In this document: positions 13,761 to 25,499 of the stretch, in pieces
How the letters are laid out: every line of letters begins with the position of its first letter
Numbering within the stretch: position 1 is the stretch's first letter
DNA from: Anoplolepis gracilipes
Taxonomy: Eukaryota; Arthropoda; Insecta; Hymenoptera; Formicidae
Direction: 5' to 3'
Length of the DNA stretch: 64,000 nt
Assembly (NCBI RefSeq): GCF_047496725.1
Contig: NC_132977.1
Span: forward strand, 3,567,501-3,631,500
Translations under genes and position numbers: made by a program
Notes under the pieces: generated by a model
Databases searched by the model: none
The model's input: the letters and a program-made list of their open reading frames with translations, nothing else
What the model was told of the DNA's origin: nothing

Positions 13761-13941
13761 TATATAGAGAAAAAAATAATATTGAATCAACAATATTATT
13801 ATAGTTAAAATATATTTTATTAATTCAATAACATTATTAATCAAATCAATACATGACGTATTGATTTGATTAATAATATTATTGAATTAATAAAATACAT
13901 TTTAATGATGATGTTAATTCAACTTTTTTTTTCAGTATATA
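13761..13941. mobile_element. fold-back MITE with a ~48-bp hairpin
   Basis: The ends TATATAGAGAAAAAAATAAT and (reversed) TATATACTGAAAAAAAAAGT are inverted. The interior arms at 13805-13852 and 13858-13905 pair almost perfectly (TTTTATTAATTCAATAA against its complement) around the loop atgac. No coding capacity. The left end resembles the TATACACGGAGAAAA terminus of 51382-51655. Confidence 0.65.
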
Positions 13942-13958
13942 TATATATATATATATAG
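13937..13958. repeat. (TA)n microsatellite
   Basis: TA run abutting the right end of the fold-back element, about 145 bases upstream of the eva-1 exon at 14104. Confidence 0.8.
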
Positions 13959-14103
13959 TATCGATAATTAAATTCAGCTAGATTATAATGTTTCCAATAC
14001 CCGCTCTCTCAAAGTCTCATGCATTCGTAAAGTCTCGCCCCCTCCCCTCATTCATCCCCATCATGCGTGCCGTCTGAATACGTTTGTTTTCTCGCGTGCA
14101 CAG

Positions 14104-14367
14104 TGGACACGCGGTTGAACATGTTAAAATCGCTCGGTATCGGGGCGAAACATTTACCCTTGTCGCCTTTACCGCCCACGGTTATCCAGGGGGTTGCGAT
14201 GACGAGCGACAACGGGGTTGGTAATGCCGCATCCACGATGCCGAGCGCCGTCGGCGCATCCGGAAACTGCACTACCGTCGTCTACGCGTTTCCGGAAGAG
14301 GAGGCTCATGATCATCTAGTGGTGGGATACCTCAATGAATGGATCAATGCGTATTCCTTCATAACGA
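14104..14367 (+). CDS. eva-1: eva-1-like protein, antepenultimate exon (end of ectodomain and start of FAM176 domain)
   Basis: Exon of a plus-strand gene bounded by a pyrimidine-rich acceptor ending in gtgcacag and a consensus donor (ga|gtgagt). It begins two bases into a codon and ends after the first base of a codon. The ~88 residues are a low-complexity extracellular linker rich in Pro, Ser, Ala, Gly and Val. This leads into EEEAHDHLVVGYLNEWINAY followed by SFI, which matches the pattern that opens the FAM176/EVA-1 domain just before the membrane helix (compare the AYSFV of vertebrate EVA1A). The open frame continues past the donor to 14579, but that extension loses family resemblance and is read as intron. 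In nematodes EVA-1 is a guidance receptor acting with SAX-3/Robo for the Slit ligand; that role is established for the family, not shown here. Earlier exons should encode lectin domains and were not located. Confidence 0.8.
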
Positions 14368-15208
14368 GTGAGTACATCATCGGTTGGTTGATCGTTGTAC
14401 TTTCAGCTGGTAAAATACATGCTGTTGCTGTCAACCTCGATTTATACCAGGGTTGGATACGACAGGGTGACTCGTTCCACAAGCGAGGTTGGCAAATGAT
14501 ATTTTTTAACTGTCGGAGCATCCTGCGTGAAAAAGGAAGGGATCATTCTTGGTTAATATCGAAATTAGTTCAATTTTGAATGTCGAAAATATATATATTT
14601 TTAATTTTATATATTTTATATATATAATATTTAATAATATTTATATAATATATATATTTATTTATTTATATAGTATTATATATAACACTTTATATATAAT
14701 ATTGTATACAAGTAATACTTATTAATAAATATTTTTTATTTTTTATACATTTTTAGTTACCACGAACGGTGTAAAAATATTCTTCTATATACTTACTGTA
14801 TTCAAACTTGAACTAAAATTGAAATTGATCAATGTTTTTGTTTATAATTTTTGAAAATATGTAGAGAATCATATTGAAATGATAGCTATTGATTCCTGTT
14901 TGGCAAACATATGCATTGTGTGTTTGGCATTCTTTCTAGTAGTTGTTATAGCATGTTAATTGAATTTTACTTTTAATTCACAATTTCAAGCTGTATGTGA
15001 ATGTCGCGTCACGCTTGTCAATATAAATACATAAATACAACGTAGCTCTTTAAAATGCACAAAAAACAGAATAGGAATTGTTATCGATGTTTATATTCTT
15101 GTTTTATTCCATTATTATGATGATGCTTGAATCTGTTTTTCAATATTTTTACGGAAAACAAAAACCGGAAGGACAATGTAAAGTGAACGTTTAACATGAT
15201 CTCTGCAG
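14368..15208 (+). other. intron of the eva-1-like gene
   Basis: GT-AG intron of 841 bases between the linker exon and the transmembrane exon. The donor is gtgagt and the acceptor is tctctgcag. The middle is strongly AT-rich, with short AT runs around 14590-14700. No coding potential is seen. Confidence 0.75.
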
Positions 15209-15440
15209 ATAACCAGGAAAAATTTTACCTCTACATTATCGTATCGGTCAGCGCCGGTATCTTGCTCTTTTTGGGACTGGTTATTGGCCGCCTTTTAGTC
15301 AGCCGGCATCGCGCCAAAAGGGATGCAAAATTTCATGCAAATAACGAGACTCTTCCAAATGGATTCACCGACGATATTTCCGAAATTGATGCGGATATCG
15401 ATCTTACCACGCCAGTCGCAGTACCAATGCAAGATGCAAG
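15209..15440 (+). CDS. eva-1: eva-1-like protein, transmembrane exon
   Basis: Joins in frame to the preceding exon (a split AAT codon) and reads NNQEKFYLYI, then a ~24-residue hydrophobic helix (IIVSVSAGILLFLGLVIGRL), then a basic stop-transfer cluster RHRAKRDAK. This is the FAM176 layout: N-x-E-x-x-x-LY immediately before the helix and basic residues immediately after. The following cytoplasmic part is acidic (DDISEIDADIDL). The donor is AAG|gtaatt and the exon ends after two bases of an Arg codon. The helix with a preceding ectodomain linker and following charged cluster implies a type I single-pass plasma-membrane protein. Identification rests on motif spacing recalled for the family, not on an alignment. 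Confidence 0.85.
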
Positions 15441-15443
15441 GTA

Positions 15444-15479
15444 ATTTTATTTTATTTTATTTTATTTTATTTTATTTTT
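15444..15479. repeat. (TTTTA)n pentanucleotide microsatellite
   Basis: About six tandem TTTTA units directly behind the splice donor of the last eva-1 intron. Length variation here could move the donor relative to downstream intronic elements, but nothing in the sequence shows an effect. Confidence 0.9.
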
Positions 15480-15563
15480 TGACACGAAAAGAATCTCTTT
15501 ATTATTAAAATAAATCAATAAAATCCGAGTAATTATCTTAAGCTTATTTAGACCTTTAATAAT

Positions 15564-15720
15564 CAGGGTTTCTTTGGAAAAACATGAACTCTGGACGTCT
15601 CAGATTTTTTTGTACCTGGAAAAATCAGGGAATTTTTATGGAATTTTATTGGAATTCAAGGAATTTAAAGAAAGAATTTTACTTTTATTTTGTAGTTTGT
15701 CGATAAGCTAAATTATAAAT
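15564..15720 (+). mobile_element. degenerate copy of the CAGGGTGTATAC repeat family
   Basis: Starts with CAGGGTTTCTTTGGAAAAAC and contains CCTGGAAAAATCAGGGAATT, the body motif shared with the elements at 6260-6618 and 52225-52689. The right terminus was not found, so the end is approximate and the copy is probably truncated or decayed. Confidence 0.55.
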
Positions 15721-15914
15721 ATAACTTTCTTTTATAGGATTTACAGTTCATATTTTTATTGTTATTTTTCAAATAATAAAATATGCAAATAAAAAATATT
15801 TATTTTACGAAAACTTTTAGTTTTTTCACTTAAAATTTAAATAACTATGTTTTTCTTTTATATTGAATGAAAAGAATTAAAAACTGAAATACATTACAAT
15901 TACAAAATATAATT

Positions 15915-15950
15915 TACTCGACAGGCAACAGGATATTATCCTGTCGAGTA
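15915..15950. repeat. short inverted repeat with 11-bp arms
   Basis: TACTCGACAGG is followed 14 bases later by CCTGTCGAGTA, a perfect stem. A second, overlapping palindrome (AGGATATTATCCT) sits in the loop and shares three bases with the right arm. It lies inside the last intron of the eva-1-like gene. Confidence 0.85.
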
Positions 15951-16324
15951 TATGCATATCTATTACAAACAATTTATTTTAGAAAATTCTAAAATTTTAG
16001 AAAAAATCTTTAAAAAATTCTTTTTCTAGAATTTTGAAGAATGATAGAAGATCAGAGAATTTTTTTACATTATTTGATAATCTTTGTTATCTTTTAAATG
16101 GAGATGAATTTTATAAAAACTTTTATATTAAAAGAGACATAATAAAAAATATTTGTTCTTGAAAATTAAAACAAAAAAATCTATTTTGAAAATTAATTTT
16201 TAATCGTGTTTTAATCTCGAATAAATCATTTACATTCTTTTTCCTACTCTTGATAATAAATAAGGCTTTGAAAATTTTTTAATTTTAATTTTCATTGTTA
16301 ATTATGCTGTTTCATCTTTTGTAG

Positions 16325-16553
16325 ATTGCCGGAGACTCAGTTAGCCGAGAGACTTCACGGGGAACGTTACTATGCCGACACGAGGATACCTCTGTCGCCG
16401 ACGAGCATCCACGTCACGTCGGTGCCTCACGCGACCAACACGGGGATGCGCGTCGATCTCGGGAACCACATGGTCGGCACGGACAATCTTCACACGATCC
16501 TGCGCGCGGAAAATCCCCGGAGCCTCAACAGCAAAAGCTATTACTACGGCTGA
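16325..16553 (+). CDS. eva-1: eva-1-like protein, terminal coding exon
   Basis: Completes the split Arg codon and encodes the last ~76 residues of the cytoplasmic tail, ending in TGA at 16551. Visible features are LPETQLAERLHGERYYADTR, a Ser/Thr/Pro stretch, and the extreme C-terminus NPRSLNSKSYYYG. The RSLN followed by a tyrosine cluster corresponds to the RSLN-RYY ending of vertebrate EVA1A, which supports both the family call and the stop. GC content is clearly higher than in the flanking introns, as expected for a conserved exon. Together the three exons give ~240 residues of an evidently longer protein whose N-terminal part is absent. Tyrosines at the tail could be phosphorylation sites; this is inference only. 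Confidence 0.85.
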
Positions 16554-18265
16554 CAAGAGGAAGGGGTTGTCCCGCGCGAGGGACGACCCCCGTCCTTGAG
16601 CCCGGTACCGGAAGTCAGCACGCGAAAATATTGCTTTTAATTTGACGAGACAGCAGGGGCGTACTCGTCGCTGTAAATTATGTTGAACACGAGAAATTTT
16701 TGTGCCATTGCACTGAATTATGGGATAGGTAGTGACAGTGCAACCTCAGATCGGACTGACTTTAACTGACAAGCACCTGCTCTCGCTGGCAGCCTATTAA
16801 AACAGACTTATACATCGCGAATTTGTATTGTCTGTGCAAAAGTGTCGTCCATTTTGCGGAATTTAAACGCGAAAGTTCTCGAGGAGTGTGTATAATCTAT
16901 TGTCGACAAGGGTGATGTAGGAGAGAATCATGTAGTCACGAAATTGTTTTGCTGCGATATTGCAACGAGAACGCGTAGCGATATGTTAAAAAAAAAGTTG
17001 ATTTATAAATGTGTATAAATAAGAATGCTCGAAGGAGGAGTTTCTCTGAATAGAACTGGAATAGTTTTAAGGACCATCGCAAGCATTTATGTTATATTAT
17101 GCATTTATAATCACGATAGAGAAAGAGAACGATCTCTGATTATGCGATCAGGACACGTGACAGGATTCGAATTCGAATCTCTTTCGAATACGAATTAACA
17201 AACACAAGTACTAAGAAAATAGTGTATTACTGATAATATTTATTTCTCGAATTGCTAAATCGTCGACGGACGTTTAAGTTTCGTTGTTTAATATAAGTAG
17301 AGACATATCTTGCGGAGACTGTGTTACCGACCTTGATATTCGTCGATTGATCAATCTACTCTCACTGTATACCTTGTATTCACTGTATACTCGTGACTGT
17401 TATACCCTCGGCAGAAACTCGCTGAACGAAATGAGTTTCACGTAGCGTATCGACAACTGGCCGGTAACGTTTTTGCCGACAGACCTCTGAGATTTGATTT
17501 GCGCGACCTGGGTTTCTAGTGACCAGCTGTGAGTCAATGGAAAGAAATCACCAGGTCAGGCATTCACCTCTCGAAAATGTCGACGATATGGAAAGTAACA
17601 TTGATGTATATTTATGAGTAACGTTTTATATATAATTTCGAGATTTGTCAGAGCAGACAGTTTCCTTAAGATCTATAACGCAACCTTGTTAGAGAGAAAA
17701 AAAAAATCTAATATTAATCGAGATTCTCTTTAAACCGATTTGTGCGCCAGCTGGAAATTATCGACCAGTGTACGACCATAGGAACAGCGGCCGCACGTAA
17801 TCACGCCCACACTCAAGAAAAATCTCTCAACGAACTTACAGCGGTTTTGTACACCGAAGCTACGCTGCCATGGTCGCGAGACGATTTTTTTATAGATATT
17901 GGTACGTATGTATGTATATCACGCTGTAAATAGGGAGGTGTGATGTAATATATGGAGATAAGTAAGCGAGAAGGATGCACGTAACAAGACTTAAAATCGA
18001 AACGGTCGGAGATTGTAACTCTGAGGGTCGCCCTTTGTGCCATACAATCGATTTTGCAATCGTCCGGGAATACGGGAGAGAGCGCACGCATCTCTGTCTC
18101 TGAGCTTGCGGAGACTCTCTCTCTCGCGGATAAGGATTAGTAGTAATGTAAGCAGAGTTCGGATTTTTTCCTTCCATGTAAAATGGAGTGTGGATTTCGA
18201 CCAGCGATGCGCAATCTTGTTTGTCACATGTCATCTTTCTCACAATAAATTAATCACAAAATTTA
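16554..18265 (+). other. probable 3' UTR of the eva-1-like gene
   Basis: From the stop codon the sequence keeps a higher GC and CpG content than the surrounding DNA for about 1.7 kb and contains no repeat element. Composition drops to AT-rich just after the first canonical AATAAA, at 18244-18249. An earlier ATTAAA at about 16796 could give a shorter form. Short open frames here (for example 17742-17933 and 18037-18279) lack coding character. A 16-base palindrome (GATTCGAATTCGAATC) lies at 17164-17179. The 3' end is inferred, not shown. Confidence 0.5.
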
Positions 18266-19492
18266 TGTACAAGTGTTGATCAGATCACACATATTATTTA
18301 GTAAAATGGAAATATTGTGAAGAAGTCGATAAGTTTATCTGGTATCGATGAATATTAAATTTCAAATTTGTTTAAAAATATTTGTATATTTCTTTAAAGA
18401 AAGCTCGAGATCTTTTTTCATTTTAGAAACATTGAATTTTTTATTTTAATTTTAATTTTTCTAACTCTTTTTTATTTAATTTTAATTTCAACTTTTTATT
18501 AGGATATATTTTGATTTTATCGAGCACGATGATGTAATTTATCTACTTTCTGGTAGAAAAATGAATCAAGATCCCATGTCACGTGAGAAAATATTATGAT
18601 AGATTGCGTATCGAGAATTGCACTATTATTCTTTCTATCACTAGCCACATTAATGTAATTTCGCTCAACTGCCCATAGTATAATCCAACAAATCCGAGCT
18701 CCAGCAAACCCCGTTCTCTCGTTGTTTGTTTGTACGTCGTTCGGTAAGTCGTAATCCCCCGAACTCGCGCACACAGTCGTTATGACAAATCGATCTCGCG
18801 GGTACTTCGGCGACGCGAAGTCGCATTTTCGACACATCAGCGAGGTCGTTAACGTAATGACGCCTACACTGATCGTTATCTTTAAGGGCTAAGCCATCAA
18901 TTAGGTGATACGTCGAGGTCGTATGAAAATCGCGAACGCCATCATTTCGACACATCTCGCACGAGAAGCGCGATCGTCGGGAACACATATATCATTCTCT
19001 CACTGATTGATTTTTCGCGACCGTCCGTCGAAACAAAACGTACGTGCGAAACTCGCTATGCTCGTGTGAGAAAATTAAACATATTTTTACCTGTGTAAAT
19101 TTTCGCATGAGATCTAGCAATTTTGACACATGACTTTTTTTATTTTTATTTTTCGCGAGAAAGAGATTCATTTCTCGACATCTTTTTCTTTTTATTTATT
19201 CATCTTTTTTTTTTTTTTAAATCTCTTTATCTCGTTATGCAATGTATAAGTTAAGCGGATCAATTACTTCAAAGACTGTCCGTTGGACGCTGAAAAAATT
19301 ATTTTGTTACACAAAGTAAGTATTCATTTTTTATAGATTTTACATATATTGTAAAACTTTTTAATCTTAAAATTCTATATTTGATATTTCTTTGAAATAA
19401 ATATTCATTGCAATTAAGCCACGTTTATTGAACCTTGTAAAAATTTATTTTTTATTTCAAAGAAATTTACTTGTTTATTTTAATACACACAG

Positions 19493-19498
<6 letters not shown>

Positions 19499-19528
<30 letters not shown>
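19499..19528. repeat. (AT)n microsatellite
   Basis: About 15 AT units following a short CACA stretch. Confidence 0.85.
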
Positions 19529-19536
<8 letters not shown>

Positions 19537-20400
19537 CTTTATAATTTATTGTTTCTAGCAAGTCGTATCGGAAATAACACCAAAGACCGCTCTCGAAACT
19601 AACAATGTTTGCGAGCAATATCGATAACGCAATTTCCGCGATTCTGTGACGCGGATCGCGATGTAACGATGTAATCGAACGTGTAATCGAGCACCGACTG
19701 AAAATATAATTATCGGCTGTCATCACCGTCGCGCGGCGAGATCTAAAAACTTGGCAAACGAGTTCTTCCGCGGTCGAGATGCAATTACGTAAGCTTGCGC
19801 TCTTCATTTTTTTTCTCTTTTAATTGGTCTGCATTAATTAAGGCTTATATATCGCAAAGTTGTACGCGCGAAGGACCGCTATTCGGGAGAAAATCCCCTC
19901 CTCATCAGAGAGAGAGAGAATGGTTCTTCTTCGTTATTATTCTTCCACTTCTCACAACGCTCGCCTCGCGCGAGCCCCTCGGGCTTCCTTTTGTGTGGGA
20001 AACCCCCGCGGAATTTCAGCGCCTTGTATTTATGCAAATAGCGTTATGTAACACGTATACATATGTATATCTCTTGAGGCGCACTCGAAAACCCGGAAAC
20101 ACTCGTCACTCTCGCTTTTATTTTTTTTTTCCCCTTTTCTTTTTTATTATTACACTGTTATTTTCGCTTCCTTTATTTTCATACGTCGAGACGCGTCAAT
20201 AATATCGTTCTTTATCCAACGTTCCTGTTCTATGAATGATGAATATCTCATTCCCGGAATACACTCTGGCGAGTCCATTAATATGTTGCGTTAAAAATAT
20301 GGTCACCGGTATAGTTCTTCAGCAGCATAACAATCGATGTCGCTATTAAAGCTTTATGCTAATACGAAACGTTGAATATATGCACGTTTCTTTTGATGTA

Positions 20401-20700
20401 TTTTTTAATATCAAAGTTATGAAATATTTTATAATTATTTTTATTTCAAACAATTCTCCAGTGCATTTAAATCATGTTTATTACATCTTGTAAAAATATT
20501 TCAAAAAGATTTATATATATATATATATATGACAAGTCAATTTCTTTGAAATATTTTTTACAAGTTTATATATATAATTATTTTCATTGGAAGTAAATCT
20601 CCATTGCAATTAAGTCATGTTTATTAAATATTTCAAAAAAATTTATTTATACATATATATAAACAATATTTGAAATATTTTTTAAAAGTTTATATATAAA
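20401..20700. repeat. diverged local repeats of a CATTGCAATTAAGTCATGTTTATT motif
   Basis: Two copies here (near 20461 and 20602), each followed by a TTGTAAAAATATTTC- or AAATATTTCAAAAA-type segment. A third copy lies at 19406-19430. They suggest old local duplication. AT runs interrupt the copies. Confidence 0.55.
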
Positions 20701-21246
20701 TTTATAATTAATTATTTCTCTATTTAATTTCGCGGAATCAGAAAAAATTAGTTTCTCCAGGGAACGTGTTCATTGCTCAAATGACGACGCCTTTCTGTTT
20801 ATCCATCAGTCATTTACATGACGAGATGCAAATCGTAAATCGCCGCAAGCTTCGTCGTCTGAGATGCAAATTAACTCGTAAATATATTATAGGAAGGATC
20901 CCTTATACGGTCTATCCTTTTACGTATATACCTTTAAAGACTTGCCTCGCGATCATCGTATTTTCCAAGCCCCTTTTCGTCGTTGGATTCGCACCTTTTC
21001 ATTGGTAGCGTAATATTTTCTTCGGAAATCCCTCGTTATCGGTAACGATAGAGGGATCTCGCGGTTGTATTATTTATCCTCGCATCCTACCCAGCTCTCA
21101 TCCAGCGGGACGAATGAATTATACCAAAGAACACTCTATTGAACGGCGATCGATCGATCGGCGGGTTGGGAAAAGGCCGACGGGGCGTAAAAAGCGGCGG
21201 ATTACGTACGTATCTCTTCCATTGCGGATTGTCGCTGACATTACGT

Positions 21247-21268
21247 AAAAAAAAAAAAAAAAAAAAAA
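21247..21268. repeat. poly-A tract
   Basis: About 22 consecutive A. It may mark a retroposed tail, but no recognisable body precedes it. Confidence 0.8.
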
Positions 21269-22167
21269 GGAAAATAAAATCAAGCTAGTAATATTCTAAA
21301 AAATTTTTAAAAATGTTACAATATTTTAAAAAATTTTAAAAATTGAGATTCACATGCGTGCGCACGCGTAAACGTAGGTATATCGTACGAAATGGTGCTC
21401 GTAATGCTGTAATAATGGTTTGTTAATGGACGAAATGTTAGAAGGAGGTAATGCGATTATATGGTGGGAGCATTTATCATAAATGCTCGTAATAAACATT
21501 TGTTCCGCGTCGCCGCCGCTATCCCCTATTATTGTGCTATATATTAAAGTCTATTAACGTCGTTGCACACACGTTCGTGCAACGCCATCGATGAATTTCG
21601 CGGTATTTGAAGCGGATAAACGTGCTAAAATTTAGGAAAATAATACATTTTTTCACTTGATCAATTTTTTTTCCTTTTTTAAATTAATAACGCTAATTAA
21701 CATAATCGATAAAGGGATTCGTGTGCGAATGCTGATAACTCTTGCAGCTTTTCATTGCGCCTTTTACCTCGTTTAGAATTTAATTAATCTATTCCCGTTG
21801 AAGCAACCTTGTTCGGAGTGCCTGATATTAATCGACGAGAAGCGTCCATAAATATAAACCGTACGTACTCGCAACCTCGTCGTCATGCAAATTCGCGCGA
21901 GATTCTTCGCGACAAACTTACAGGAGTTTATGTTCTTACGAGGAGGACATTAGCAGAGTTTATTGTTTCAAAGATCTCTCGAGTTTGAATCTTAAATTAT
22001 TACTCAATGTACACATCTGCGCATTATATATGACATATGGATATCTTCAGGCGCTCTTAATTTAGGCGACAAAGTGGTGCTGATGTACGTACCGTAACGT
22101 TGCTTCGCGTTAAATAACGTAACGTTTTGTATGTAGACAATGATATGGAAATTTACGAGCGAAAGAT

Positions 22168-22173
22168 AAGAGA

Positions 22174-22231
<58 letters not shown>

Positions 22232-22234
22232 AAG
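22168..22234. repeat. (GA)n microsatellite, slightly interrupted
   Basis: GA dinucleotides with single interruptions (GTGA, GAAA) over about 65 bases. Confidence 0.9.
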
Positions 22235-24212
22235 CGTGTGTGCGTGTCATATTAAGACGTTTTTATTGTAAGTAACACTTGTAAGCAACACTTGTAAATA
22301 TCGTTGTACTATAAAATTAATCGTGTATCCGAATTCTTTCCCGATTGCGAATCGCACGTTTTTACATTAATCGAGGGACACGCGTCGATTTATGAACGCG
22401 GCGGCGAGCTCTCGATAAATTGTTACTACAAAACAATAGATACGACGTACGTATATATATAAGTGTGAGTTAATATTTTTGTTATATAAAGAGCGCGAAG
22501 CCAGGCGGTGGTTCACAAGAATAGATAAATCGTCGTCGCCCAGGGAAGTTTTGGCCCACGCGTCATCTGTTAACGTTTCGAGCGACTATGGTTCTTGAAC
22601 TTTCAAGATTAATGTTTTCAATTTTGTGTAACTATCCCTTGAATATGATTTACAATTATAATAAATGACTTACGGACACAATGCACAATCTCTATGCACT
22701 CATTAATTCAATTTATTTCTAAAGGGATATATTTGTGTTTTCGAGATAATGAAAATCTCTCTGTTTAAAAAAGTACAATAAAACACGCGAGGGAGAATAA
22801 TAAATGAGACCAGAAAGTAACTTTTATCGCGATTTCACCTTCATTATTATGTACTTACATACGTCATTATGTTTGCAAATTATTTTACATTTTGAACGAA
22901 TTTTATTATGTGTTAAATTGAAAAGGCGAATTTCTGACATTAAAATATCGAGTGAAAAATGTTGAAAAAAATTATTGTACCGCCATTTTCAAGATTTACA
23001 GTCGCTTCTTGCGTTATTTTTTCTACAGAAAAAACCGCTATTGTGATACCGAGCAATAATTTATAAAACAACACAATACGCAGCGCGAAAACAATAGTAG
23101 CTTAATACTATTACGTACACCCTCTGTCGCAATTTAAATTAATAGCACATGCGCTCGTATATTATCGACTTTATTACATTTAGTTACAGGCGATACGTCA
23201 TAACGTATCGCTCTCTTTAATCACTTTCGCGATACACGGATTAACGGCTGTAACAATAAACGGGGCGATAAGGGGTGAACGCGTTGCACGTGGAATCCAA
23301 CCACTCTCATGGGAATACAATCGCTCGATAATAAACTGGTAGCCGGGGCTTTGAACTTGTTTTCAACGCAAGTTAATTGCTCGCGAATTGCCAGATAATT
23401 ATGCGCGAGATAGTTGCTTCGCGCGTTTCGCTGAACGCAACGGGATTCAAACTTTTGTGCGCGCGCGCCGGTTTTTTTTTTCTACGATATCTGAACTCAA
23501 TTTAATTGCATCGGAAAATTTGATTGATCAATATTCGTTTTTGCTTCGTTTAACTCTGCTCTTTCCTTTAAACTTCCCTCGCGATTTTTGTTGTCGAACT
23601 TTATTCACACATACGATTTTTCATTTAAATTTTTCCATTAGATTTTGCTTTATTTAACGAATCGCAATCTGTTTGAAAACATTTGTCTTAATCGTTTCTC
23701 GTTACTTTGAATAGTTAATCAATCTAAAACAATGGAGCGTATTAAGTTAATCTATCAATGTCAATTTTCACGCAATTGAAAAAATAATTAACTTGATCAC
23801 AATAGTCAGATAATTTTAAAAAATAATGATTAAAGGTTAAAAGACTTGATAAACATAAAAATAGAAGAAAAAATTCCCAAAAATAAGTAGGTATATGTCA
23901 TAATAAATATTAATTAGTATATACATAAAAGGGTATGCGTATTCTCTGTCTTTTCCCGTAAATCGAAATTATCAAAAACGTTTATGATTAAAATTAAAAA
24001 AATTTTTTTTTTTTATCATTTCTTACATCGCCAAAAAGTTGAGGTAAACCGTGGGAGAATTTTTAACCGCTACTAATTGTTTTCGCATCTTTTGTAGAAC
24101 GTGATACGAAACGTGACGCAATTGATATCATCACGCATGACGACACGGACACGATGAGACCACAAAACGTGGAACGCAATGCAATTATGCAATGCTATAG
24201 CAGGATGCGAGG

Positions 24213-24310
24213 TATAAAAAATGCACGTCGTCGCTAGACCACATGTTTGCAGACCTATATGCACGTCTGTATACTGAGTATACAATTGAGGGCACAACGT
24301 GCACAGCTTG
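24213..24310 (+). promoter_or_regulatory. candidate TATA box followed by an open segment with a strong splice donor
   Basis: TATAAAA at 24213, an ATG 30 bases later (24243), 22 open codons, and a consensus donor (CTTG|gtaagt at 24311). The expected start site almost coincides with the ATG, which weakens the coding reading. No downstream exon is recognised. An alternative reading is an internal exon using the tttgcag at about 24251. Confidence 0.18.
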
Positions 24311-25315
24311 GTAAGTCACACGTGATTTTCCGTGTCACATTTTTGCAAAGAAAATGGGTAATATAATATATATCTGTATATTCCCCTCTTCTTTTAATAA
24401 GAGAATAATTAATAATTTCAAAAATAATTTATATGATTTATAATACAATGCTAAAAAGTAATTACTTTATTTTATATGTTGGATTGTATGACAAGTCCGA
24501 GATTTAATTAATTTTAACTTTATATCGATGTCTTATTGACAATATATAGTATGAATAAAGAAAAAAAGAATGATTTGATGTGTCAGTATTTTCTCTAGCG
24601 TCACGTAATCTGATTCGCGGATCAAACGATCATTTATAGATCGAACGATTTTTCTAACAAGCATTCACATTTGATAAAATTAGTTTAACGATCCAGAGCA
24701 GAGGAGTTAAATAATTTCTCTTTCGTTTGGATTTTTAATTGAATTCGTTATTCATTAATAATTTTTTTACATTTCTGTGAAAATATATCTCGAATAAATT
24801 TGACGATTTGCGGTGTTAAATTTAAAAATTCAATTCTGTTAGCGAATGATGTAGAATTTAAAAAGTTCAGAAAGAAATAAATTTATATCAGTCAATTAAA
24901 AAGCGGACTGGCAATAATACCGCTGGGGGGTCACGTAGTTACAGGAACGAAGCTGTAATTTCGACGGGATTTCTATACGAAATCGGCGAGCGAGCGGGAG
25001 CGTTCTTAGAATGATGAATGATTCAGGAAGCGCGATCGCAGACTCTCAATGCGCGACGATTTTTCTCTCTCTCCCTCTCTCGTTTCTCGTTGATTGCTTT
25101 TCCGTTTATATACGTGGCTAACACCGTTCGTTCGTCTCCGGCTTTCCGTGTCACTCGTAAAGAACGACGAAACGTCGAAAGCTTCTTTTGCTCGCGGGAC
25201 GACATCCGCTTCTGCTCCTCTTCCTTCGAACGGTCGATCTACGTGAGACGATGACATCTTCTCTTGCGGCCGCAATAGAAATACCATCACGCGATTCAAC
25301 GTCGTGCAATAACGC

Positions 25316-25317
<2 letters not shown>

Positions 25318-25348
<31 letters not shown>
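25318..25348. repeat. (GA)n microsatellite
   Basis: About 14 GA units in a GC-richer stretch (25000-25520). The overlapping open frames on both strands here are explained by GC content plus the repeat. Confidence 0.9.
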
Positions 25349-25352
<4 letters not shown>

Positions 25353-25499
25353 AAGGAAGAAGGTAAATATATGTATTTATCAACGTATTTACGGACGCAC
25401 ATACACGATTTTATATAAACCAAGTCAGTGACCTACATTTTATACATATGTTCCGCGGCGCGATTAAATCGCGCGAATGCAACCCGCATGCCGGAAAAT

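Larger units (their letters stand above)
15441..16324 (+). other. intron of the eva-1-like gene, holding a transposon remnant
   Basis: GT-AG intron of 884 bases (donor gtaatt, acceptor ttgtag). A TTTTA pentanucleotide run starts three bases after the donor (about 15444-15475). A fragment of the CAGGG-ended repeat starts at 15564. A short perfect inverted repeat lies at 15915-15950. The remainder is AT-rich with no open frame of interest. Confidence 0.75.
18266..24210. other. non-coding DNA downstream of the eva-1-like gene
   Basis: A mosaic of AT-rich and CpG-rich blocks. The CpG-rich parts (18520-19050, 19560-20100, 21010-22600, 23000-23450) carry short open frames on both strands with no recognisable domains. 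Also present are a poly-A tract, GA and AT microsatellites, and the repeated motif at 19.4 and 20.4-20.7 kb. No gene seen. Confidence 0.5.

Noticed and set aside
14368..14579. Continuation of the eva-1 frame beyond 14367
   Set aside because: A consensus gtgagt donor at 14368 and perfect in-frame joining to 15209 show this part is intron read-through.
19795..20202. 135-codon plus-strand frame
   Set aside because: Phe/Arg-rich low-complexity translation of pyrimidine tracts; no family resemblance.
22480..22530. TATATAAAG followed by a GC-rich stretch
   Set aside because: No start codon-plus-donor or transcript-like structure follows; TATA-like strings are common in this AT-rich DNA.
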